DNA of 64,000 bases from Eublepharis macularius (Eukaryota; Chordata; Lepidosauria; Squamata; Eublepharidae). Positions within the stretch are counted from its first letter, which is position 1. Each line of letters begins with the position of its first letter. The notes below the pieces were generated by a model that ran no database searches, was not told where the DNA came from, and saw only the letters and a program-made list of their open reading frames with translations. Shown here piece by piece: positions 53,779 through 64,000 of the stretch. Location: the NCBI RefSeq assembly GCF_028583425.1, contig NC_072799.1, forward strand, positions 88,274,217-88,338,216, read 5' to 3'. A program made the position numbers and the translations under genes.

Positions 53779-54439
53779 GTCCTGTAACCTGTCATGATCC
53801 TTTAGGATCAAAATGCAGGCTAGGAATGTTTCTGATAAATAAATTGGTGTCTGCATCCCTTGTGAAGTGCCTACAACATGCATTGAAAAGAAGTGTAAAC
53901 ATATAAACAAGACAATGCTGGAAGTCTCGAGGGTGGCTTGTTTTGAATGTTAGTGTTAACATAGAGTGTAGCTTTTATCTCTGGAGGGAGATTGATATCT
54001 GGGAGTATTTTAGACCAATTCTGCAGTGCTCTGCTAGCAATTGATGAAAAGCACCAAAGAGTTATATTTATTTCTTTACCAAAGTATCTTCTTGGATTTT
54101 ATTCCTAATGTACAAAGTGGTCTCCTTCATATAGTGCTTAAGATTCCTCGCTCCCATGTTACTCTTTCATTTTCCAGGTCTCCCATAAGAAGACTGGCCC
54201 TTGGCTTCAAAATTACCTGCATTCTTCATCGAGATTGAATGGTTTTATAGAGCCCCAATACAAAACATTCCATTTTAGCAAGGCAGTTGATTGTTAGAAT
54301 CTGACTGTTCTCGTTTATTGTTCCATAGTATAGATGCTTTGCTGAATTTAAATGGCTATAAAAATATGCAGGAATAAAAATCTGGGCATGGTTAGAGTCA
54401 TGAGGCCCTAAGGCTTGCAACCTGGGGCTTATGACAGCC
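53779..54439. other. CHIC2 intron, nothing recognised
   Basis: I see no repeat or exon in this stretch. Confidence 0.35.
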
Positions 54440-54600
54440 ACTCCGGCAAATGAGGATCTGCCCAGGATGTATTTGTATGTTTGCTATTTTGCCTGTTTAA
54501 ATTATAATTAATTATTTGGCTTGTTTTGGAAATTTCTTTAAGCCACTTTAGGTCCCCTTTGGGAGAGAAGCATAGAAATGCCCAAGTAAATAAATAAAAT
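54440..54600 (+). mobile_element. LINE 3'-end fragment
   Basis: 'AAGCCACTTTAGGTCCCCTT' and 'GGGAGAGAAGCATAGAAATG' then AAATAAATAAA is a LINE 3' end of the CR1/L2 group. Confidence 0.6.
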
Positions 54601-54794
54601 GTACAAAACGACAATTCATTCTCTAATGGTGAACACCTGGGTAAATGAAAATATCTAATATTGCTTCTGGAATATCTTCAGGCTTTAGTTTAGGCAATCA
54701 TCAGATGGAGGCAATACTAAGCTAGATAGCAGTCACTGAAAAGGCCTCTCTAGGTGTTCTGACCATTTGTACCTGACAAAAACAGGTTATTTAG

Positions 54795-55060
54795 GTTATT
54801 TATAGTGTGCCTTTCTCACTGAGACTCAGGGTGGATTACACAGTGTATGTCAATATGATCAACATCAGGGACGTTCAGTAGACAATGTACTAGGGTGTGC
54901 AAATGTAAAATGTACAGAAATTTGAAAATAAATCCAATATAATCTGAAACAAAGCATAAGTAATTAAACAACATACTAAACAGCTCAGAAATTAGCAAGT
55001 AGGAACATACTTAAGTAGTATTGTCACCCATAGCCTGATATTTTGACAGGTATAGAAAAC
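54795..55060. repeat. Repeat family R1, third copy
   Basis: 'GTGTGCCTTTCTCACTGAGA' 'CTCAGGGTGGATTACACAGT' and 'TCAATATGATCAACATCAGG' align with 9462-9560 and 43990-44040. It gives the longest view of this unnamed family. Confidence 0.6.
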
Positions 55061-55104
55061 ATACATAGACTAAAGTATGGGGACGGGAGGCACCCTCCCC
55101 GTTA

Positions 55105-57744
55105 GAAACTGTTATTGACCGCTGAGGAGGAAAAAGCCATTCCCCCTGAATATCAAGATTTAAAACAAGTGTTTGATGAAAAAGAAGCTGATGAGACTCC
55201 CCCTCATAGGGGCACGGACTGTACTATTGAACTCATTCCAGGGGAAAAGTTGCCTAAAGGAAAATTGTACTCTATGAGCCTAGCTGAAAGAAAGGCGCTG
55301 AGAGAGTTCATTGATAAAAACCTGGAACAGGGATTCATCCACCCTGCCAGCTCCGCCCATGCGGTGCCTGTGTTATTCCGCAAAAAGAAAGGGGGGGCTA
55401 AGACTGTGTACTGATTATCGTGGAATAAATGCTTACCCCCTCCCTTTGATCAGAGACTTGCTCAGTGTGGTGGCACAAGGAAATTTTTTTTCAAAGCTGG
55501 ATCTAAGAGATGCTCACTTCCGAATCAGAATAAAGGAGGGTGATGAATGGAAAACTGCCTTCAATACCCCCTTGGGGCAATTCGAGTATCTTGTGATGCC
55601 TTTCGGCCTACAGGGTGCGCCAGGGGTGTTTATGAATTTCATTAATGGAGTGCTGCATGAATATCTGTACAAAGGTGTGGTTGTTTACCTAGATGACGTG
55701 TTGATTTATTCTCCTGATAAAGAATCCCATGTGGAATTGGTCAGAAAGGTGCTGACGCTTTAAAAAAACACAAGCTGCCAGTAACATTGTCTAAATGTGA
55801 GTTCCACAAGGAGGAACTGGACTTCTTGGGATACCGGGTCTCACATCAAGGACTTAAAATGGACCCGGCAAAAATCCAAGCTGTAGTGGGATGGGAACCA
55901 CCCAAAACAAGAAGGCAATTGCAATTGTTTCTAGGGTTCGCTAACTTTTACCGGCCCTTCATAAAAACCTTTGCTCAAATCGCTCTTCCCCTAACAGACT
56001 TGCTAAAAACCAAAGGGAAGGGAATGCAAGGGGGAAAACCCAGTCCTAAATTAAACTAGTCTGGAGAATGCCAGGAAGCTTTTGAAAACCTGGAAAAACT
56101 GTTTCAGAACCAGTTCTACAGTACCCAGATGAGAGCAAAAAATTTGTAGTCCAGGTTGATGCTAGTGACACCACCATTGGAGGGGGATGTCCTCCTACAA
56201 CTGAATAAAGAGGGGAAATTGTATCCCTGCGCATATATTTCCAAAAAATTCTCTGAAATTGAACCCAATCGGAGTGTATGCGAGAAAGAATCTTTTGCGG
56301 TAAAATTTACACTCATCACCTGGCAACATTGGTTAGAAGGGGCTAAAGTACCGTTTGAGGTATGGACGGATCACAAAAACATAGAAGCGTTACCCACCCC
56401 CCCGTAGACCAAACGCCAAAGAGTTAAGGTAGGTGGAATTCTTTTCCAAATTCAACTTCATGTTGAAATACCTCCCTGGCCGATCAAATTTTCTAGCGGA
56501 CGCACTTTCACACATGTCCCAACATGACACCCAAAAGGAGGAGATAATTGATACAGTTTTCTGAACGGCTCAATTGGGAGGAGCGGTGATGACATGCAGC
56601 CAAGCTGCGAAAACACAAAGCAGCACGAAACCTGATCTTTCAGAATGGGGAGAGAAACTAAAAGTTGAAACAGAAGGGGAGGGGGAAAATGTGCCCAAAG
56701 CTGAACTGAAACAGGGAAAAGATGGCCACTGGTACAAAATGGACAAACTATACATCCCAGCAAGTTTAAGAAAAGAAATCTTACACCACTGTCATGATGT
56801 CAAAACAGCTAGACACTTTGGATATCTTAAAACCCTACACTTGGTACAAAGACAGTTTTGGTGGCCAGCGATGAGGAAAGATAGTTCTCAATGTGTATCC
56901 TCCTGTCCAGTGTGTATAATGGGAACATCTAGGAGGGGAAAACCCCCAGGACTCTTGCAACCCTTAGAAACCCCTCCTAGACCATGGGCCGTAATTTCAA
57001 TGGACTTGATCACTGACCTTCCCCCCTTGAAAGGGCATACTGTCATTTTAGTAGTGGTGGCTCTGTTTTCAAAACAGGCAAATTTTATTCTCTAGCTACA
57101 ATCCCTACAGCTAAAAAACTAGCCAGACTGTTCATGAAACATGTGGTCAAACTGCACCCCTTTCCTAATGTAATATCTGACCGAGGTCCACAGTTGGTTG
57201 CCAACTTCTGGCGGGAGTTTCTCAAAGTTGCTGGAATTGAACAAGGACTTAGCTCCGCCTGCCATCCTGAGAGCGATGGACAATCAGAACGCACAAATCA
57301 AGTGCTGGAACAGTTCCTAAGATGTTACATTAACTATCAACAGGATGATTGGATTGATTTTCTTGATTTTGCCGAACATGCATACAACAATTCAATACAC
57401 AGCTTTACAGGAGCCACCACTCTTAAAATAGTACATGGATATGAAGGAAATGCCTTGCCTTTTGCTACAACCCCTGGATCCCCACAGCCAGGAGATCTAG
57501 AGGAGTGGTGGACTAATTTAACTTCCCAATGGGGGATCATCCAAAAGACTTTGGACAAAGCCAAAGAGGACTATAAAAAATTTGCTGATAGAAAATGCTC
57601 TGAACAATGGAAACTACAACCAGGAGACTTTGTATACATCTCCACCAAAAACTTTAAAGGAGATCAACCTAGCAAAAAATTGGGATGGAGTTTTTAAGGA
57701 CCTTTTCCTGTAAAGAGATTAATCAACAAAGTAACTGTAGAAAT
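55105..57744 (+). mobile_element. Ty3/Gypsy fossil A (pol only)
   Basis: Pol parts are recognisable in the usual Ty3/Gypsy order: reverse transcriptase (about 55115-56040, with the YLDD-type motif), RNase H (about 56100-56520) and integrase (about 56740-57740, zinc-binding and catalytic-core region). Gag, protease and an upstream LTR are not seen. It is broken, with roughly five or six breaks, and ends abruptly where an LTR begins. It is related to but clearly diverged from element B. It looks older than B because B appears to sit inside it. Confidence 0.85.
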
Positions 57745-58159
57745 TGTCAGGTTCAGAATGCTTCCCTGTATGCTATAACCAAAGAGACTCCATTTTAATT
57801 CTTTTAGTGTTCTGAGTGATTTCTTCACAGGTGCCAAGATGTTCCCTAGCAGCTATCTCGCAGAAGAGGAATGTTTTGACTACAGCTTTTCCAGCCCTGG
57901 GAAACTTTCACTTTCTCAGCTTCAAAGGGATTGTTTTGAGAACTATGGGGGGGAGGTTGGGCCTGCTGGGTCTTGATACTTTGTACCTTATTCTTTGCCT
58001 CTCATTCGTAACAATACACGTGTACCAGCCCAGATATTGCATCTGGGCCAGTGGACTATAATGGTTGCTTTTTTCAGTAAATCTTTTGAAAACAACGGAC
58101 TGTTGTCTGATTGCAGAAGGTAGTCTGGATACAACTATTATTTAGCCACAGATCTGACA
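57745..58159 (+). mobile_element. Ty3/Gypsy LTR (5' LTR of element B)
   Basis: The 415-bp LTR starts TGTCAG and ends CTGACA, a 6-bp terminal inverted repeat. It resembles the solo LTR at 35746-36163. It directly precedes the gag region of element B. No polypurine tract precedes it, and the integrase of element A is cut in mid-domain at its left edge. It is therefore more likely the 5' LTR of B than the 3' LTR of A. Confidence 0.85.
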
Positions 58160-61100
58160 TTTTGTTACGAATCACATCTGTTCCAATGCCTAAGCTGGGG
58201 CAGCCGGATACCAAAGTCGATCCCGACAGGGACCCTTTGTTCGATCCCTATGCCTCCCCCGGTTCGGAAGGACTGGAACCTCAAGGACCCGTTCAAAGGG
58301 GAACAGGGTCTTCTGTTACCACGATATATACCCTCGCTCCAAGCAGAATGGATACCCGGCCTACAGCAGCAGCTGACCCACTGATATCCTTACCGATGCC
58401 GACACAGTGGGGATCGAGGCCTAGAGACGCAAGGGAAAGGAGAGCGAGTACTGTGTTCGTGCAGCCCCCAATGGAAGGCCGACGGAGCTTAGGTGTGATT
58501 GCGGAGCATTCCAGTAGCCAACCTTGGTATTATTGGAACCGTGAGGCCGACCAGTTGGAGTGGGGTCGAAGAGGTTTGGAGAGTACCCAAACATGGGAAA
58601 CGTCCCGCCGCGATGTGATGAGTTGGGACTATGCGGAAGTCGCTCTGTGGACGGGGCAACAAGATCCGAATGAGCACACGTGGATACAATTACAAAGCCG
58701 AACCATAGCAGTAGATGCCGGAATTTCGGCGGTTACAGGATTAGCGAAAGGAATCCTGGCGGGGAGATCTCATGAAGAGCAAGGTACCGGGGCCCAAGGC
58801 ATGGGAGAAATAAGACCATGGCCTGGGGTAGCCTACGCAGAATCCTATGCAGAGTACTTAGAGGCTACGCAAGTCCCTAATGAACCTCCCCAGAAGTATG
58901 CAGAAACCGACACCGCCGCGGTGGATTCAAGTCGGGTACAAGTCCTAGAGGAGAGACTGTCTAGTATGGAAGAGAGTTTGGCCCATGCAGTCCATTTGCT
59001 CTCCGTGTTGGTGGTTGGGGGATCAGAAGAGAGCCAAGAGACGGCTTCAGGAGTACAGAGTATTAGTCAGAGCTTGTCAACTTCACAAAGAATCATTCCG
59101 CGGACAGAAACCGTGATACAAGATCAACTTCCGTTAGCTGACAATTCGCAACCACCTGTACAGCCACTGAACCCCACACCAGGGCCAGTCGATGAGAAAT
59201 CGAACGACACCGAAGAAGAAGAAGAAGAGGAAGAGGAAGTAGCAGGAGGAGGGGGCCGCCAACCGTGAGAGGAGCCGATGGGGACTGCACCGCAACCCGG
59301 GGGTACACCACAACACCCACAGGAGGAAGCTCCGATCCTCACGCCTACACCAACTCTGCCGCAAGGACAACCAGCTCCCCCCCCGACCACGACCGTGCAG
59401 CAAGGACAGCCGTTCCTGCCGAGACTTGTAGCGCCGATTACACGGGGCACCACTCCTTGGCAATACCCGCTGACGGGATCGATAGGATGGGGCACCACAC
59501 CCCGGCCGCTACTGCCGCCGGGACCGAGGGGACCCTCCCCCACCAATACAGCCAGTGCCGAGAGGACCCCCTCCGCCAGCTCAACCAGTACCAAGAGGAC
59601 ACCCTCCGCCAGTTCAGCCAGTGCCGAGAGGACCCCCTCCTCCATTACAACCTCAACCGAGGCCCATACAACCTCTTCCGGTACAACCTCCTCCGCAGTA
59701 CCCTGATGCGAGACCTCAACAAGTGCCTATAGAATATTACCCACTGCCTGCGCCGGTCGCCAGACCCCAGGAATTGCCGATGGGGTGGGTAAAACTGGAA
59801 GCCACGTTTGATGGAGATCCTTCCAAATTGGGATTTTTCCTAGTACAAGCTTTACAATTCTTTAACCGTTGGGGACATTTGTTTGGAGATGAAGCCAGCC
59901 AGACCGAACACTTGGGGTCTCGCCTACAAGGAAAAGCAGCAGAATGGTATGTAGCCCTTTACGAATTGGGGGCCCCTGAATGAAACACATTACAAGGTCT
60001 TGTAGATGCGCTTCGTGCCCAATACGAAGACCCTTTGGAAGAAAGTAGGGCTCGGACTGAATTACAATCTATTAGACAAGGCAGCATGTCGGCTAGAGGC
60101 TATGTTACAAAATTTCGACAGCTGGCCGCCAAATGCCCAAGGTGTGAGGAGTCCACCAAAATAATTCTGTTCAAACAGGCTATGAATCCCAGACTATTGG
60201 ACAGGGCCCTTATGCAAGATAATCCCCCCACACTCTTGGGGTGGATTCAATTAGCTTGTGAAGTAGAAAATCGTATGCAAGAAGTACGCTTGGTTGAACA
60301 GCAACAAACCGCTGGGCGCCGGCGCTCATCCGTACTTGTGAGAGGGAGCAGGGGTGCTGGATATGCAACTAGAGGAGCGAGAGATGCTAGATGGCAACAA
60401 GGATTGTGTCTACAGTGTGGCCAAAGCGGTCACTTTGCGGCACAATGTCTGTTCCGGCCTGTGCAAAGAAATCCATTCCTACCAAGGCGTCCAGCCCCCA
60501 CCTCTCAGCCCACGCCAGCCCGCCTGACACCCGCTCCCAGAGCGTCGAGAGGCAGAGGGACTTTCTGCAGAAATCCTCCCGAAAAAGGCTTAGAGCTTGA
60601 AGAAATCATGGACTATGATTCAACAGCTCTAATCGGTGAGGGAAACCCCGAAAGTCCTGCCTCGGGAAACAAGATGGATCTGTCGTAAAAGGACCCAAGC
60701 GGCAGATCAAAAATCAGTCAGTTCCAATTCCGGAAAGACCTCATGGGTCCATACTATTCATACCAGTAACGTTAGTTAATCCAGAAAGAAAAACACATAT
60801 TCGTGTGCAAGCCCTCATAGACTCTGGCTGCTCTAGAGACATTATTGCACCAGCCTTAGTGAATGGATTAGTACTCCCTATAAAAGAACTGGAAACTCCA
60901 GTCATTTTTGAACAAATGGATGGCACCAATATGAATCCTGTCACTACCGAAACAATACCTGTCATCACAGGTATGGGACAACATTGAGAGACGAGATCAT
61001 TCGTAATTAGCACTACAGCAAAGTACCCTTTAATTTTGGGAAGCAGATGGTTGTGGGATCACAACCCCTATATAGACTGGACAGTAGGAAGCATTATCTT

Positions 61101-64000
61101 TTCCCATGATAAATGCGAACATCATCGTTGGAATCAAAACTGGGGTAACAACTCTACCCTCATTGAAAAAGCCCTGTTAACTCAAGAAGAACTTAACCAA
61201 ATACCTAAACAGTACACAGGCTATGTCCAAGCCTTCACCGAAGAAGAAGCCAACTCCCTACCTCCCCACCGGAGGACGGACTGTGCCGTGGAAATTTTAC
61301 TGGGTGCATCTTACCCAAAGGCAGACTGTATCCCATGAGCCCGAACGAGCGGGAGGAGCTCCGCAAATTCATTGACACTAATCTTCAAAGAGGATTCATC
61401 CGACCTGCAAATAGCCCGCATGCTGCTCCAGTGCTATTTGTCAAAAAAAAAGGATGGGGGATTGAGACTTTGCACAGACTTTAGAGGACTTAATGCAGTC
61501 TCCTCCAGCAACGCCTACCCCATCCCACTCATCCGGGATCTACTCAACGTTGTGGCACAAGGTAAGATCTTTACGAAATTAGACTTAAAAGATGCTTACT
61601 TCCACGTTCGTATAAGTGAAGGCGATGAATGGAAAACCGCATTCAGTACGCCCCTCGGGCAGTACGAATACTTAGTCATGCCTTTTGGCTTCGCCGGGGC
61701 CCCTTCGGTTTTCATGTCCATGATCAATGAAGTATTGCATGACTTTTTGTACAAAGGAGTAGTGGTGTACCTAGATGACGTTTTAATTTATTCAGATCTG
61801 AAGAAGAACACATAGATCTCGTGAAAAAAGTCTTAAATACTCTGATGTGTAACAAATTGCCCATTAAACTGTCCAAATGTGAATTTCATGACAGAACTCA
61901 CCTATCTGGGATATTGCATCTCCAAAGATGGTCTAAAAATGGACCCGAGCAAAGTGCAAGCTGTCCAAGAATGGCAAACGCCCACTACTCGCAAAGAACT
62001 ACAATCCTTTCTAGGGTTTGCCAACTTTTATAGAGAATTTATAGCAAACTTTGCTCAAATAACACTTCCCCTGACTGAACTATTAAAAACCAAAGACAAA
62101 GGGGAACAAGCTAAGAAACCAAGCGTTAAATTGTCATGGACGCCCCAGTGCCAAGCAGCATTCGATCAACTCAAAACCCAATTTATTTCCGAACCAGTTC
62201 TGCAACACCCTGACGAAAATCGCCCATTTGTAGTACAAGTGAACGCCAGCGATACTGCGATTGGAGGCGTCCTTTTGCAGCAGGGGGAGGATGGTGTGCT
62301 TAAACCCTGTGCGTTCCTATCCCGCAAATTTTCTGAGCCTGAAAGAAATTGGCATGTTTGGGAAAAAGAGGCTTTTGCTGTAAAGGCGGCACTCTCCACC
62401 TAGAGACATTGGCTAGAGGGAGCCTGTCATCTGTTTGAAGTATAGACGGATCACAAAAATTTAGAAGCCCTGCGCAGTCCCAGAAGGCTGAATGCCAAGC
62501 AACTGCGATGGGCGGAATACTTTTCGAAATTCAACTTTACTTTAAACTTTTTACCCGGCAAAACTAACTTCCTTGCCGACGCCCTATCGCGCATGCCTCA
62601 GCATAAGAGCAAGAGGGAGGAGACAATAGACACTGTCTTTTCACCTACGCAATTAGGGGGAGTGGTTACAACGCGCAGTCGCGCAGCCCAACCTTCTCAA
62701 CCAGACCAAGGGTGGAGACTAAAACTAAAAGCTGAAATGGAAAAGGAGGGGGAGAATGTACCCAGGGAAAAATTACAGCAATCCGAGCAAGGAGAGTGGC
62801 TTTGGGGGGACCGCTTTTATGTACCCAGCACTTTAAGAAAAGATGTGTTACAACGCTGTCACAACGCCCCTATGGCTGGCCACTATGGGTACTTAAAAAC
62901 ACTCCATCTAGTGCAACGGCAATTTTGGTGGCCAGGCATGCGCAAGGACATTTCCCAGTATATAGCGTCCTGCCCCATCTGTCTCAGTGCCAAGTCACGC
63001 AAAGGCAACCCCCCCGGACTTTTACAACCTTTAGAAATGCCAAACAGGCCATGGAAAACTATATCCATGGATTTTATTACAGACCTCCCCCCCCTCCAAG
63101 GGCCACACTTGCATTTTGGTCGTAGTGGATTTGTTCTCCAAACAAGCTCATTTCATACCTTGCACCACTATACCTTCGGCCCGAAAACTAGCGGATATCT
63201 TCCTAAAACACATTGTTAAACTGCATTCTTTTCCGTCAAAGGTGATTTCGGACCACGGCGGACAGTTTGTTGCCAACTTCTGGCGGGAGCTTCTACAAAT
63301 TATGGGAATTGAGCAAGGTTTAAGTTCCAGCCATCATCCTCAAACCGACGGGCAGTCCGAAAAAACTAATCAAATATTAGAACAATTCCTCCGCTGTTAT
63401 ATCAGTTTTCAACAAGACAACTGGATCGATTTGCTGCCCTTAGCGGAATTTTCGTACAATAACAGCGTGCATGCCTCCATCGGAGAAACTCCCTTCAAAG
63501 TAGTATATGGCTTCCACTTCAAACCCTTCCCGTTTGAAGCACTCCCCCCTCCTGCTTCGGCGTCCAGAGATGTTTCAGAATGGTGGGGGGAAGCAGCTCA
63601 GCAATGGACTCTAATTAAACAGCACCTTGACAAAGCCAAACAGGATTACAAAAAATATGCTGATCGCCATCGTGTGGCCGAATGGGACTTACAACCTGGA
63701 GACCTTGTTTATCTATCTACAAAAAATTTGAAAGTTACTCAAACCAGCCGAAAACTGGCATTGAAATTTCTAGGACCTTTTCCTATTCGTAAAGTAATCA
63801 ATAAAGTGACTGTAGCCCTGGATTTACCAAAGAACCTGCGCCATTTACATGATAAATTCCATGTCAGCCTCTTAAAAAAGGTTCCCCCAGCAAATCAATG
63901 GCACACCCGTCCTCCTCCTATCCCAACTTTGATTGATGATCAGACCCATTATGAAGTGCAACAAATTATGGACTCTAAACTTAAAAGAAACCAACTGTTT
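58160..64000 (+). mobile_element. Ty3/Gypsy fossil B (gag-pol, runs off the window)
   Basis: Parts in order: gag (about 58183-60690, with a Pro/Gln-rich middle, a capsid-like region resembling the PEG10/RTL gag family and a CCHC zinc knuckle near 60410), protease (about 60740-61020, DSG motif), reverse transcriptase (about 61190-62080), RNase H (about 62150-62600) and integrase (about 62780-63900). The 3' end and 3' LTR lie beyond the window. It is broken, with roughly seven or eight breaks. The gag type suggests the Sushi-like chromovirus group of vertebrates. Age cannot be estimated without the second LTR, though parts keep good motif identity, which suggests a younger insertion than A. Confidence 0.85.

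Larger units (their letters stand above)
46479..64000 (+). other. CHIC2: CHIC2 intron 1 (runs off the window)
   Basis: No further CHIC2 exon is seen, so the remainder is intron 1 by inference. It contains Penelope tails, a hAT MITE, SINEs, LINE tails and two Ty3/Gypsy fossils. Confidence 0.8.

Noticed and set aside
57745-58159. The LTR as 3' LTR of Gypsy element A
   Set aside because: The integrase region of A is interrupted in mid-domain at the LTR edge and there is no polypurine tract. A 5' LTR of B fits better, though a shared LTR is not excluded.

Overview
The window is vertebrate nuclear DNA, most likely from a squamate reptile and possibly a gecko. The evidence is the repeat mix: tRNA-derived SINEs of Sauria type, a 5S-rRNA-derived SINE with a Bov-B-like tail, RTE/Bov-B LINE 3' ends, CR1 and L2-type LINEs, Penelope-like elements, DIRS and Ty3/Gypsy fossils, hAT MITEs and Helitrons. 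The species is inferred, not proven.

Two host genes are supported, and both read clearly. GSX2 (homeobox) lies on the minus strand as two coding exons (5876-6395 and 2414-2754) with a TATA box, CpG island, intron and poly(A) signal. CHIC2 lies on the plus strand; only its first coding exon (46360-46478) is in the window, inside a CpG-island promoter. The rest of the window to 64000 would be CHIC2 intron 1. GSX2 and CHIC2 are transcribed divergently from a roughly 39.7 kb intergenic region, as expected from their conserved adjacency in tetrapods (CHIC2-GSX2-PDGFRA).

Layout: 1-2400, GSX2 3' side; 2.4-6.7 kb, GSX2; 6.7-17.5 kb, GC-rich, mostly single-copy sequence with homeodomain-type sites, interrupted by Penelope tails, SINEs, a Bov-B LINE end and a large palindrome; 17.5-45.7 kb, dense repeats (hAT MITE, L1, DIRS, Penelope, CR1, a minisatellite-bearing Helitron, a solo Gypsy LTR, two tandem Helitrons, 5S SINEs); 45.8-46.6 kb, CHIC2 promoter and exon 1; 46.6-55 kb, intron 1 with a Penelope-tail cluster and AT-rich sequence; 55.1-64 kb, two Ty3/Gypsy fossils, the second apparently inserted into the first.

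No wholly new system is claimed. The most interesting signals are short Penelope-derived repeats that carry hammerhead-ribozyme-like cores, often in head-to-head pairs; a ~485 bp palindrome centred inside a SINE; and two head-to-tail Helitrons with an exact CTAG|TC-type junction.
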